The notes under the pieces were generated by a model. It did not search any database, was not told where the DNA came from, and worked only from the letters and a program-made list of their open reading frames with translations. This document shows positions 1 through 10,311 of a DNA stretch of 64,000 nt, in pieces. This DNA comes from Canna indica (lineage: Eukaryota; Streptophyta; Magnoliopsida; Zingiberales; Cannaceae), in contig CP136897.1 of the NCBI GenBank assembly GCA_034359265.1, positions 29,871,501 to 29,935,500 on the forward strand. The letters run 5' to 3'. Positions within the stretch are counted from its first letter, which is position 1. Each line of letters starts with the position of its first letter. Made by a program: the position numbers and the translations under genes.

Positions 1-191
1 ATTTATTTACAAATTTTAATTTTTCGGGTCGGATGGTCGATCGAGCCGGCCGTAGAGGTTGCGGCGGACCCCGCGCGGGCGATCAACAGCCAAATTTTAT
101 GGCGACGACGTCGTCCGTCCTTAACGTTTGGTTAGAAAGATTGGTAAAAAAAATGATCTCGTCGTGCAATCAAACAGGTAGTAAAAAAAAA
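1..191 (-). other. Partial intergenic spacer at left edge
   Basis: Downstream (3') spacer of copy 1, cut by the window start. It contains the AT-rich tract, the GC-rich core around 60-85 and the two A-runs on the + strand (T-runs on the gene strand) that end at 191. No gene is present. Confidence 0.9.
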
Positions 192-308
192 GGTGCAACA
201 CGAGGACTTCCCAAGGGGTCACCCATCCTAGTACCACTCTCGCGCAAGCACGCTTAACTTCGGTGTTCTGATGGGATCCGGGGCGTTAGTGCTAGTTTGA
301 TCGTACCC
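192..308 (-). rRNA. 5S rRNA: 5S rRNA gene, copy 1
   Basis: Full-length 117-bp 5S gene, one of the more divergent copies. Differences from the majority: C95T, A74G, G65C, T45A, A27C, C15T, T12A and G5A. The set C95T/A74G/G65C/C15T recurs in copies 3, 14, 16, 80 and 85 and marks a distinct haplotype. A T-run follows the 3' end. Changes at nt 5 and 12 affect the terminal helix, so function is doubtful. Confidence 0.95.
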
Positions 309-676
309 GTCATGCACTTCTGATCCTCGGCTAATAAGGGTGAGCGTCCGAGGGACAACTCGGGGTCATTTTCTTCGACTCTTCGCGCGCCTTTCAGCAC
401 CACGTGAAAAGCTGAAATCGGACAATAATGCACGGAGTTACGCCCGTTTTAAACGAAAAATAATAATTGAAATGTTATTTTTCTTATTTATTTACAAATT
501 TTAATATTTCGGGTCAGTTGGCCGATCAAGCCGGCCGTAGAGGTTGCGGCGGGCCCCGCGCGGGCAATCGACAGCCAAGATTTATGGCGACGACGTCGTT
601 CGTCCTTAACGTTTGGTTAGAAAGATTGGTAAAAAAAATGATCTCGTCGTGCAATGAAATAGGTAGTAAAAATAAA

Positions 677-793
677 GGTGCAACGCGAGCACTTCCTAGG
701 GGGTCACCCATCCTAGTACTACTCTCGCCCAAGCACGTTTAACTTCAGAGTTCTGATGGGATCGGGTGCGTTAGTGCTGGTATGATCACACCC
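677..793 (-). rRNA. 5S rRNA: 5S rRNA gene, copy 2
   Basis: Full length. Differences: T109C, C104G, G97A, G56A (A-box), C47T, G30C, C6T. This haplotype reappears in copies 62 and 132. The terminator T-run is interrupted by an A (TTTATTTTT). Confidence 0.95.
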
Positions 794-1155
794 GATATGC
801 ACTTCTGATCGTCGACTAATAAGGGTGAGCGTCCGAGGGAGAGTTCGGGGGTCATTTTCTTCGTCTCTTCGTGCGCCTTTCAGCGCCATGTGAAAAGCTG
901 AAATCGGACAATAATGCACGGAGTTACGCCCGTTTAAAATGAAAAATAATAATTGAAATTTTATTTTTCTTATTTATTTTTAATTTTTCGGGTCGGTTGG
1001 TCGATCGAGCCGGCCGTAGAGGTTGCAACGGACCCCGCGCGGGCGATCGACCGCCAAATTTTATGGCGACGACGTCGTCCGTTCTTGACGTTTGGTTAGA
1101 AAGATTGGTAAAAAAAATGATCTCGTCGTGCAATCAAATAGGTAGTAAAAAAAAA

Positions 1156-1272
1156 GGTGCAACACGAGGACTTCCCAAGGGGTCACCCATCCTAGTACCA
1201 CTCTCGCGCAAGCACGCTTAACTTCGGAGTTCTGATGGGATCCGGTGCGTTAGTGCTAGTATGATCGCACCC
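1156..1272 (-). rRNA. 5S rRNA: 5S rRNA gene, copy 3
   Basis: Full length. Differences: C95T, A74G, G65C, C15T, exactly the four-site haplotype shared with copies 1, 14, 16, 80 and 85. Confidence 0.97.
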
Positions 1273-1640
1273 GTCATGCACTTCTGATCGTCGGCTAATA
1301 AGGGTGAGCGTCCGAGGGAGAGTTCGGGGGCATTTTCTTCGTCTCTTTGCGCGCCTTTCAGCGCCACGTGAAAAGCTGAAATTGGACAATAATGCACGGA
1401 GTTACGCCCGTTTTAAACAAAAAATAATAATTGAAATGTTATTTTTCTTATTTATTTACAAATTTTAATTTTTCGGGTTGGTTGGTCGATCGAGCCGGCC
1501 GTAGAGGTTGCGGCGGGCCCCGCGCTGGCGATCGACAGCCAAGATTTATGGCGACGACGTCGTCCGTCCTTAACGTTTGGTTAGAAAGATGAGTAAAAAA
1601 AATGATCTCGTCGTTCAATCAAATAGGTAATAAAAAAAAA

Positions 1641-1754
1641 GGTGCAACACGTGGACTTCCCAGGGGGTCACCCATCCTAATACTCCCGCCCAAGCACGCT
1701 TAACTTCAGAGGTCTGATGGGATCCGGTGCGTTAGTGCTGGTATGATCGCACCC
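1641..1754 (-). rRNA. 5S rRNA: 5S rRNA gene, copy 4 (3-nt deletion)
   Basis: 114 bp: three nucleotides are missing in the nt 68-77 region beside the intermediate element. Also T106A, C47T and A43C. Probably a degenerate copy. Confidence 0.94.
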
Positions 1755-2113
1755 GATATGCACTTCTGATCGTCGGCTAATAAGAGCGAGCGTCCGAGGG
1801 AGAGTTCGGGGGTCATTTTCTTCGTCTCTTTGCACGCCTTTCAGCGCCATGTGAAAAGCTAAAATCGGACAATAATGCACGGAGTTACGCCCGTTTTAAA
1901 CTAAAGATAATAATTGAAATGTTATTTTTCGTATTTATTTACAAATTTTAATTTTTCGTGTCGGTTGGTCGATCGAGCCGGCCGTAGAGGTTGCGGCGGG
2001 CGATTGACAGCCAAATTTTATGGCGATGACGTCGTCCGTCCTTAACGTTTGGTTACAAAGATTAGTAAAAAAAATGATATCGTCGTGCAATCAAATAGGT
2101 AGTAAAAAAAAAA

Positions 2114-2230
2114 GGTGCAACACGAGAACTTCCCAGGGGGTCAACCATCCTAGTACTACTCTCGCCCAAACACGCTTAACTTCGGAGTTCTGATGGGATC
2201 CGGTGCGTTAGTGGTGGTATGATCGCACCC
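2114..2230 (-). rRNA. 5S rRNA: 5S rRNA gene, copy 5
   Basis: Full length. Differences: C104T, G87T (C-box), C61T (A-box), G17C. The spacer to its left has the 11-bp GC-core deletion. Confidence 0.97.
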
Positions 2231-2598
2231 GTCATGCACTTCTGATCGTCGGCTAATAAGGGTGAGCGTCCGAGGGACAGCTCGGGGTCATTTTCTTCGT
2301 CTCTTCGCGCGCCTTTCAGCGCCAGGTGAAAAGCTGAAATCGGACAAGAATGCACGGAGTTACGCCCGTTTTAAACGAAAAATAATAATTGAAATGTTAT
2401 TTTTCTTATTTATTTACAAATTTTAATTTTTCGGGTCGGTTGGTCGATCGAGCCGGCCGTAAAGGTTGCGGCGGGCCCCGCGCGGGCGATCGACAGCCAA
2501 ATTTTATGGCGACGACGTCGTCCGTACTTAACGTTTGGTTAGAAAGATTGGTAAAAAAAATGATCTCGTCGTGCAATCAAATAGGTAGTAAAAAAACA

Positions 2599-2715
2599 AG
2601 TGCAACACGAGGACTTCCTAGGGGGTAACCCATCCTAGTACTACTCTCGACCAAGCACGCTTAACTTCGGAGTTCTGATGGGATCGGGTGCGTTAGTGCT
2701 GTTATGATCGCACCC
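2599..2715 (-). rRNA. 5S rRNA: 5S rRNA gene, copy 6
   Basis: Full length. Differences: C117T, G97A, G89T (C-box), G66T, G30C, C14A. The T-run downstream is broken by a G close to the gene. Confidence 0.96.
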
Positions 2716-3071
2716 GTCATGCACTTCTGATCGTCGGCTAATAAGGGTGAGCGTCCGAGGGATAGCTCGGGGTCATTTTCTTCATCTCTTCGCGCCTTTC
2801 AGCGCCACGTGAAAAGCTGAAATCAGACAATAATGCACGGAGTTACGCCCGTTTTAAACGAAAAATAATAATTGAAATGTTATTTTTCTTATTTATTTAC
2901 TAATTTTAATTTTTCGGGCCGGTTGGTCGATCGTGCCGGCCGTAGAGTTTGCGGCGGGTGATCAACAGCCAAATTTTATGGCGACGTAGTCGTCCGTCCT
3001 TAACGTTTGGTTAGAAAGATTAGTAAAAAAAATGATCTCGTCGTGCAATCAAATAGGTAGTAAAAAAAAAA

Positions 3072-3188
3072 GGTGCAACACGAGAACTTCCCAGGGGGTC
3101 ACCCACATTAGTACTACTCTCGCCCAAGGACGCTTAACTTCGAAGTTCTGATGGGATCCGATGCGTTAGTGCTGGTATGATCGCACCC
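3072..3188 (-). rRNA. 5S rRNA: 5S rRNA gene, copy 7
   Basis: Full length. Differences: C104T, A83G, G82T, G81A (three adjacent C-box changes), G60C (A-box), C46T, C28T. C-box damage suggests poor TFIIIA binding (inference). Confidence 0.95.
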
Positions 3189-3556
3189 GTCATGCACTTC
3201 TGATCGTCGGCTAATAAGGCTGAGCGTTCGAGGGACAGCTCGGGGTCATTTTCTTCGTCTCTTCGCGCGCCTTTAAGCGCAACGTGAAAAGCTGAAATCG
3301 GACAATAATGCACGGAGTTACGCCCGCTTTAAATGAAAAATAATAATTGAAATGTTATTTTTCTTATTTACTTACAAATTTAAATTTTTCGGGTCGGTTG
3401 GTCGATCGAGCCGGCCGTAGAGGTTGAGGCGGGCCCCGCGCGGGTGATCGACAGCCAAGATTTATGGCGACGACGTCGTCCGTCCTTAACGTTTGGTTAG
3501 AAAGATTGGTAAAAAAAATGATCTCGTCGTGCAATCAAATAGGTAGTAAAAAAACA

Positions 3557-3673
3557 AGTGCAACACGAGGACTTCCCAGGGGGTCACCGATCCTAGTACT
3601 ACTCTCGCCCAAGCACGCTTAACTTCGGAGTTCTGATGGGATCCGGTGCATTAGTGCTGGTATGATCGCACCC
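3557..3673 (-). rRNA. 5S rRNA: 5S rRNA gene, copy 8
   Basis: Full length. Differences: C117T, G85C (C-box), C24T. The T-run is interrupted by G as in copy 6. Confidence 0.97.
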
Positions 3674-4040
3674 ATCATGCACTTCTGATCGTCGGCTAAT
3701 AACGGTGAGCGTTCGAGGGACAGCTCGGGGTCATTTTCTTCGACTCTTCGCGCGCCTTTCAGCGCCACGTGAAAAGCTGAAATCGGACAATAATGCACAG
3801 AGTTACGCCCGTTTTAAACCAAAAATAATAATTGGAATGTTATTTTTCTTATTTATTTACAAATTTTAATTTTTCGGGTCGGCTGGTCGATCGAGCCAGC
3901 CGCAGAGGTTGCGGCGGGCCCCGCGCGGGCGATCGACAGCCAAGATTTATGGCGACGATGTCGTCCGTCCTTAACGTTTGGTTAGAAAGATTGGTAAAAA
4001 AAATGATCTCATCGTGCAATCAAATAGTAGTAAAAGAAAA

Positions 4041-4157
4041 AGTGCAACACGAGGACTTCTCAGGGAGTCACCCATCCTGGTACTACTCTCGCCCAAGCAT
4101 GCTTAACTTCGGAGTTCTGATGGGATCCTATGCGTTAGTGCTAGTATGATCGCACCT
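4041..4157 (-). rRNA. 5S rRNA: 5S rRNA gene, copy 9
   Basis: Full length but divergent: C117T, G98A, C92T, T79C, G58A, C29A, C28T, C15T, G1A. The first transcribed base is altered and the terminator T-run contains a C. Confidence 0.94.
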
Positions 4158-4526
4158 ATTATAAACTTCTGATCGTCGTCTAATAAGGGTGGGCGTCCGA
4201 GGGAAAGTTCGGGGGTCATTTTCTTCGTCTCTTCGCGCGCCTTTCAGCGCTACGTGAAAAGCTGAAATCAGACAATAATGCACGGAGTTACGCCCGTTTT
4301 AAACGAAAAATAATAATTGAAATGTTATTTTTCTTATTTATTTACAAATTTTAATTTTTCGGGTTCGTTGGTCGATCGAGCCAGCCGTAGAGGTTGCGGC
4401 GGGCCCCGCGCGGGCGATCGACAGCCAAATTTTATGGCGACGACGTCGTCCGTCCTTAACGTTTGGTTAGAAAGATTGATAAAAAAAATGATCTCGTCGT
4501 GCAATCAGGTAGGTAGTAAAAAAAAA

Positions 4527-4634
4527 GGTGCAACACGAGGACATCCCAGGGGGTCCCCCATCCTAGTACTACTCTCGCCCAAGCACGCTTAACTTCGGAG
4601 TTCTGATGGGATTCGGTGCGTTAGTGCTAGTATG
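4527..4634 (-). pseudogene. 5S rRNA: 5' truncated 5S rRNA gene, copy 10
   Basis: The first 9 nt and the whole upstream promoter are missing. The gene joins directly, at a shared TATG word (4631-4634, + strand), to the downstream spacer of copy 11, so copies 10 and 11 start only 198 bp apart. Other changes: A101T, T88G, G31A, C15T. Same compressed architecture as copies 18/19 and 24/25. Confidence 0.92.
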
Positions 4635-4724
4635 GCGACGACGTCGTCCGTCCTTAATGTTTGGTTAGAAAGATTGGTAAAAAAAATGATCTCGTCGTGC
4701 AATCAAATACGTAGTAAAAAAAAA

Positions 4725-4841
4725 GGTGCAACACGAGGACTTTCCAGGCGGTCACCCATCCTAGTACTACTCTCTCCCAAGCACGCTTAACTTCGGAGTT
4801 CTGAAGGGATCCGGGGCGTTACTGCTGGTATTATCAAACCC
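4725..4841 (-). rRNA. 5S rRNA: 5S rRNA gene, copy 11 (degenerate)
   Basis: Full length, heavily altered: G99A, C93G, C67A, A37T, A27C, C20G, C10A, C6T, G5T. The upstream spacer is deleted from within the TATA-like element (after 4868), so both external and internal promoter are impaired. Confidence 0.92.
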
Positions 4842-5160
4842 GTCATGCACTTCTGATCGTCGGCTAATGCGCGCCTTTCAGCGCCACGTGAAAAGCTGAA
4901 ATCGGACAATAATGCACGGAGTTACGCCCGTTTTAAACGAAAAATAATAATTGAAATGTTATTTTTCTTATTTATTTACAAATTTTAATTTTTTGGGTCG
5001 GTTGGTCGATCGAGCCGGCCGTAGATGTTGCAGGGGGCCCCGCGCGGGCGATCGACAGCCAAGATTTATGACGACGACGTCGTCCGTCCTTAACGTTTCG
5101 TTAGAAAGATTGGTAAAAAAAATGATCTCGTCGTGCAATCAAATAGGTAGTAAAAGAAAA

Positions 5161-5277
5161 GGTGCAACAACAGGACTTCCCAGGGGGTCACCCATCCTAG
5201 TACTACTCTCGCCCAAGCACACTTAACTTCGGAATTCTGATGCGATCCGGTGCGTTAGTGCTGGTATGATCGCACCA
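5161..5277 (-). rRNA. 5S rRNA: 5S rRNA gene, copy 12
   Basis: Full length. Differences: G108T, C107G, C57T (A-box), C44T, C35G, G1T. The T-run is split by a C. Confidence 0.95.
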
Positions 5278-5645
5278 GCCATGAACTTCTCATCGTCGGC
5301 TAATAAGGGTGAGCGTCCGAGGGATAGCTCGGGGTCATTTCCTTCGTCTCTTCGCGCGCCTTTCAGCTCCACGTGTTAAGCTAAAATCGGACAATAATGC
5401 ACGGAGTTACGCCCGTTTTAAACGAAAAATAATAATTGAAATGTTATTTTTCTTATTTATTTACAAATTATAATTTTTCGGGTCGGTTGGTCAATCGAGC
5501 CGGCCGTAGAGGTTGCGGTGGGCCCCGCGTGGGCGATCGACAGCCAAGATTTATGGCGACGACGTCTTCCGTCCTTAAGGTTTGGTTAGAAAGATTGGTA
5601 AAAAAATTGATCTCATCGTGCAATCAAATAGGTAGTAAAAAAAAA

Positions 5646-5762
5646 AGTGCAACACGAGGACTTCCCAGGGGGTCACCCATCCTAGTACTACTCTCGCCCA
5701 AGCACCCTTAACTTCGGAGTTCTGATGGGATCCGGTGCGTTAGTGCTGGTATGATCGCACCC
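5646..5762 (-). rRNA. 5S rRNA: 5S rRNA gene, copy 13
   Basis: Full length. Only C117T and C57G (A-box); the best-kept gene of the left subfamily. Confidence 0.97.
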
Positions 5763-6130
5763 GATATGCACTTCTGATCGTTGGCTAATAAGGGTGAGCG
5801 TCCGAGGGAGAGTTCGGGGGTCATTTTCTTCGTCTCTTTGCGCGCCTTTGAGCGCCACGTGAAAAGCTGAAATCGGACAATAATGCACGGAGTTACGCCC
5901 GTTTTAAATGAAAAATAATAATTGAAATGTTATTTTTCTTATTTATTTACAAATTATAATTTTTCGGGTCGGTTGGTCGATCGAGCCAGCCGTAGAGGTT
6001 GCGCGGGCCCCGCGCGGGCGATCGACAGCCAAATTTTATGGCGATGACGTCATCCGTCCTTAACGTTTGGTTAGAAAGATTGGTAAAAAAAATGATCTCG
6101 TCGTGCAATCAAATAGGTAGTAAAAAAACA

Positions 6131-6247
6131 GGTGCAACACGAGGACTTCCCAAGGGGTCACCCATCCTAGTACCACTCTCGCGCAAGCACGCTTAAGTTC
6201 GAAGTTCTGATGGGATCCGGTGCGTTAGTGCTAGTATGATCGCACCC
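6131..6247 (-). rRNA. 5S rRNA: 5S rRNA gene, copy 14
   Basis: Full length. Four-site haplotype C95T/A74G/G65C/C15T plus G51C and C46T. A G separates the gene end from its T-run. Confidence 0.96.
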
Positions 6248-6614
6248 GTCATGCACTTCTGATCGTCGGCTAATAAGGGTGAGCGTCCGAGGGACAACTC
6301 GGGGTCATTTTCTTCGTCTCTTCGCGCGCGTTTCAGCGCCACGTGAAAAGCTGAAATCGGACAATAATGCACGGAGTTACGCCCGTTTTAAACGAAAAAT
6401 AATAATTGAAATGTTATTTTTGTTATTTATTTACAAATTTAAATTTTCGTGTCGGTTGGTCGATCGAGCCGGCCGTAGAGGTTGCGGCGGGCCCCGCGCG
6501 GGCGATCGACAGCCAAGATTTATGGCGACGACGTCGTCTGTCCTTAACGTTTGGTTAGAAAGATTGGTAAAAAAAATGATCTCGTCGTGCAATCAAACAG
6601 GTAGTAAAAAAAAA

Positions 6615-6735
6615 GATGCAACGCGAGGGAGGACTTCCTAGGGGGTCACCCATCCTAGTACTACTCTCGCCCAAGCACGCTTAACTTCGAAGTTCTGATG
6701 GGATCCGATGCGTTAGTGCCGGTATGATCACACCC
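6615..6735 (-). rRNA. 5S rRNA: 5S rRNA gene, copy 15 (4-nt insertion)
   Basis: 121 bp because of a 4-nt duplication in the terminal helix near nt 103-107 (GAGGGAGGA on the + strand). Also C116T, T109C, G97A, C46T, C28T, A16G, C6T. Likely non-functional. Confidence 0.93.
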
Positions 6736-7086
6736 AATATGCACTTCCGATCGTCGGCTAATATGGGTGAGCGTCCGAGGGAGAGTTCGGGGGTCATTTT
6801 CTTTGTCTCTTTGCGCGCCTTTCAACGCCACGTGAAAAGCTAAAATCGGACAATAATGCACGGAGTTACGCCCGTTCTAAACGAAAAATAATAATTGAAA
6901 TATTATTTTTCTTATTTATTTACAAATTTTAATTTTTCGGGTCGATTGGTCGATCGAGCCGGCCGTAGAGGTTGCGATCGACAGCCAAGATTTATGGCGA
7001 CGACGTCTTCCGTCCTTAAGGTTTGGTTAGAAAGATTGGTAAAAAAAATGATCTCGTCGTGCAATCAAATAGGTAGTAAAAAAAAA

Positions 7087-7203
7087 GGTGCAACACGAGG
7101 ACTTCCGAAGGGGTCACCCATCCTAGTACCACTCTCGCGTAAGCACGCTTAACTTCGGAGTTCTGATGGGATCCGGTGCGTTAGTGCTAGTATGATCGCA
7201 CCC
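7087..7203 (-). rRNA. 5S rRNA: 5S rRNA gene, copy 16
   Basis: Full length. Four-site haplotype (C95T, A74G, G65C, C15T) plus G97C and G64A. Confidence 0.96.
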
Positions 7204-7570
7204 GTCATGCACTTCTGATCGTCGGCTAATAAGGGTGAGCGTCCGAGGGACAACTCGGGGTCATTTTCTTCGTCTCTTCGCGCGCGTTTCAGCGCCACGT
7301 GAAAAGCTCGAATCGGACAATAATGCACGGAGTTACGCCCGTTTTAAACGAAAAATAATAATTGAAATGTCATTTTTCTTATTTATTTAAAAATTTTAAT
7401 TTTTCGGGTCGGTTGGTCGATCGAGCCGGCCGTAGAGGTTGCGGCGGGCCCCGCGCGGGCGATCGACAGCCAAATTTTATGGCGACGACGTCGTCCGTCC
7501 TTAACGTTTGGTTAGAAAGATTGGTAAGAAAAAGATCTCGTCGTGCAATCAAATAGGTAGTAAAAAAAAA

Positions 7571-7687
7571 AGTTCAACACGAGGACTTCCCAGAGGGTCA
7601 CCCATCCTAGTACTACTCTAGCCCAAGCACGCTTAACTTCGGAGTTCAGATGGGATCCGGTGCATTAGTGCTGCTATGATCGCACTC
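7571..7687 (-). rRNA. 5S rRNA: 5S rRNA gene, copy 17
   Basis: Full length. Differences: C117T, C114A, C94T, G68T, A40T, C24T, C14G, G2A. Confidence 0.95.
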
Positions 7688-7740
7688 AATATGCACTTCT
7701 GATCGTCGTCTAATAAGGGTGAGCGTCCGAGGGAGAGTTA

Positions 7741-8341
7741 GGGGGTCATCTTCTTCGTCTCTTCGCGCGCCTTTCAGCGCCACGTGAAAAGCTAAAATCG
7801 GACAATAATGCACGGAGTTATGCCCGTTTTAAACGAAAAATAATAATTGAAATGTTATTTTTCTTATTTATTTACAAATTTTAATTTTTCGGGTCGGTTG
7901 GTCGATCGAGCCGGCCGTAGAGGTTGCGGCGGGCCCCGCGCGGGCGATCGACAACCAAATTTTATGGCGACGACGTCGTCCATCCATAACGTTTCGTTAG
8001 GAAGATTGGTAAAAAAAATGAACTCGTTGTGCAATCAAGTCGGGGGTCATCTTCTTCGTCTCTTCGCGCGCCTTTCAGCGCCACGTGAAAAGCTAAAATC
8101 GGACAATAATGCACGGAGTTATGCCCGTTTTAAACGAAAAATAATAATTGAAATGTTATTTTTCTTATTAATTTACAAATTTTAATTTTTCGGGTCGGTT
8201 GGTCGATCGAGCCGGCCGTAGAGGTTGCGGCGGGCCCCGCGCGGGCGATCGACCGCCAAATTTTATGGCGACGACGTCGTCCATCCATAACGTTTCGTTA
8301 GGAAGATTGGTAAAAAAAATGATCTCGTTGTGCAATCAAGT
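7741..8341 (-). repeat. 301-bp tandem duplication creating a gene-less spacer
   Basis: Positions 7741-8040 match 8042-8341 at a constant offset of 301 with a few substitutions. Each copy holds the distal upstream spacer of one gene joined to the downstream spacer of the next. At the junction near 8040 the spacer passes directly into another upstream spacer with no 5S gene and no TATA-like element between. This explains the 787-bp step between copies 17 and 18. Confidence 0.88.
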
Positions 8342-8357
8342 AGGTAGTAAAAAAAAA

Positions 8358-8492
8358 GGTGCAACACGAGGACTTCTCAGGGGGTCACCCATCCTAGTAC
8401 TACTCTCGCCCAAGCACGCTTAACTACTACTCTCGCCCAAGCACGCTTAACTTCGGAGTTCTGATGGGATCCGGTGCGTTAGTGCTCGTATG
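8358..8492 (-). pseudogene. 5S rRNA: 5S rRNA gene, copy 18: internal 27-bp duplication and 5' truncation
   Basis: A 27-bp segment covering the A-box and intermediate element is present twice (8398-8424 and 8425-8451), and the first 9 nt plus promoter are missing as in copies 10 and 24. Other changes: G98A, C15G. Identity with copy 24 (offset 2,780) begins exactly at 8425, so the copy looks like the product of a crossover between two 5S genes misaligned by 27 bp. Confidence 0.92.
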
Positions 8493-8582
8493 GCAACGAC
8501 GTCATCCATCCTTAATGTTTGGTTAGAAAGATTCGTAAAAAAAATGATCTCGTCGTGCAATCAAATACGTAGTAAAAAAAAA

Positions 8583-8699
8583 GGTGCAACACAAGGATTT
8601 TCCAAGGGGTCACCCATCCTAGTACTACTCTCTCCCAAGCACGCTTAACTTCGGAGTTCTGAAGGGATCCGGTGCGTTAATGGTGGTATGATCGCACCC
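8583..8699 (-). rRNA. 5S rRNA: 5S rRNA gene, copy 19
   Basis: Full length, degenerate: C107T, G102A, G99A, C95T, C67A, A37T, C20T, G17C. Shares C67A, A37T and G99A with copy 11, so the two derive from one ancestor. Confidence 0.94.
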
Positions 8700-9067
8700 G
8701 TCATGCACTTCTGATCGTCGGCTAATAAGGGTGAGCGTCCGAGGGACAGCTCGGGGTCATTTTCTTCGTCTCTTCACGCGCCTTTCAGCGCAACGTGAAA
8801 AGCTGAAATCAGACAATAATGCACAGAGTTACGCCCGTTTTAAACGAAAAATAATAATTGAAATGTTATTTTTCTTATTTATTTTCAAATTTTAATTTTT
8901 CGGGTCGGTTGGTCGATCGAGCCGGCCGTAGAGGTTGCGGAGGGCCCCGCGCGGGCGATCGACAGCCAAGATTTATGGCGACGACGTCGTCCGTCCTTAA
9001 CCTTTGGTTAGAAAGATTGGTAAAAAAAATGATCTCGTCGTGCAATCAAATAGGTAGTAAAAAAACA

Positions 9068-9183
9068 AGTGCAACACGAGGACTTCCAGGGGGTCACCCA
9101 TCCTAGTACTACTCTCGCCCAAGCACGCTTAACTTCGGAGTTCTGATGGGATCCAGTGCATTAGTGCTGGTATGATCGCACCC
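9068..9183 (-). rRNA. 5S rRNA: 5S rRNA gene, copy 20 (1-nt deletion)
   Basis: 116 bp: one G missing in the G-run at nt 97-100. Also C117T, C29T, C24T. Its upstream flank is duplicated (see 9184-9341). Confidence 0.95.
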
Positions 9184-9341
9184 GGCATGCAGTTCTGATC
9201 GTCGGCTAATAAGGGTGAGCGTCCGAGGGACAGCTCGGGGTAATTTTCTTCGTCTCTTCGCGCGACTTTCAGCGCCACGTGAAAAGTTGAAATCGGACAA
9301 TAATGCACGGAGTTACGCCCGTTTTTGGTATGATCGCACCC
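9184..9341 (-). repeat. 158-bp upstream-flank duplication with 15-nt gene remnant
   Basis: The upstream flank of copy 20 is present twice at an offset of 158 bp. The second copy begins with a 15-nt remnant of a 5S gene 5' end (9327-9341), followed on its right by another TATA-like element. Copy 20 therefore has two consecutive promoter-type flanks. The same structure occurs 2,780 bp to the right at 12107-12121. Confidence 0.87.
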
Positions 9342-9708
9342 GTCATGCACTTTTGATCGTCGGCTAATAAGGGTAAGCGTCCGAGGGATAGCTCGGGGTC
9401 ATTTTCTTCGTCTCTTCGCGCGCATTTTAGCGCCTCGTGAAAAGCTGAAATCGGACAATAATGCACGGAGTTACGCCCGTTTTAAACGAAAAATAATAAT
9501 TGAAATGTTATTTTTCTTATTTATTTACAAATTTTAATTTTTCGGGTCGGTTGGTCGATCGAGACGACCGTAGAGGTTGCGGCGGGCCCCGCCCGGGCCA
9601 TCGACAGTCAAATTTTATGTCCACGACGTCGTCCTTCCTTAACGTTTGGTTAGAAAGATTGGTAAAAAAAATGATCTCGTCGTAGAATCAAATAGGTAGT
9701 GAAAAAAA

Positions 9709-9825
9709 GGTGCAACACGAGGACTTCCCAGGGGTTCACCGATCCTAGTACTACCCTCGCCCAAGCACGCTTAACTTCGGAGTTGTGATCGGATCCGGTG
9801 CGTTAGAGCTGATATGATCGCACCC
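9709..9825 (-). rRNA. 5S rRNA: 5S rRNA gene, copy 21
   Basis: Full length. Differences: C91A and G85C (C-box), A71G, G41C, C36G, A19T, C14T. Confidence 0.95.
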
Positions 9826-10195
9826 GTCATGCACTTCTGATCGTCGGCTAATAAGGGTGAGCGTCCGAGGGATAGCTCGGGGTCATTTTCTTCGTCTCTT
9901 CGCGCGCCTTTTAGCGCCACATGAAAAGCTAAAATCGGACAATAATGCACGGAGTTACGCCCGTTTTAAACGAAAAATAATAATTGAAATGTTATTTTTC
10001 TTATTTATTTACAAATTTTAATTTTTCATGTCGGTTGGTCGATCGAGCCGGCCGAGGAGGTTGCGGCGGGACCCGCGCGGGCGATCGACAGCCAAAATTT
10101 TATGTCGACGACGTCGTCCGTCCTTAACGTTTGGTTAGAAAGATTGACCAAAAAAAATGATCTCGTCGTGCAATCAAATAGGTAGTAAAAAAAAA

Positions 10196-10311
10196 GGTGC
10201 AACACGAGGACTTCCCGGGGGTCACCCATCCTAGTACTACTCTCGACCAAGCACGCTTAACTTCGGAGTTCTGATGGGATCCGGTACGTTAGTGCTGGTA
10301 TGATCGCACCT
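10196..10311 (-). rRNA. 5S rRNA: 5S rRNA gene, copy 22 (1-nt deletion)
   Basis: 116 bp: one base missing at about nt 96. Also G66T, C26T, G1A. Confidence 0.95.

Noticed and set aside
4317..4592. A recurring open frame of about 91 codons on the + strand (starting MKCYFSYLF), seen in dozens of units as a possible repeated small protein gene.
   Set aside because: It starts in the AT-rich spacer and its last third is the antisense of the 5S gene. It recurs only because the unit recurs, it is often broken by stops or frameshifts, and the residue pattern follows DNA conservation of the rDNA. Nothing suggests translation.
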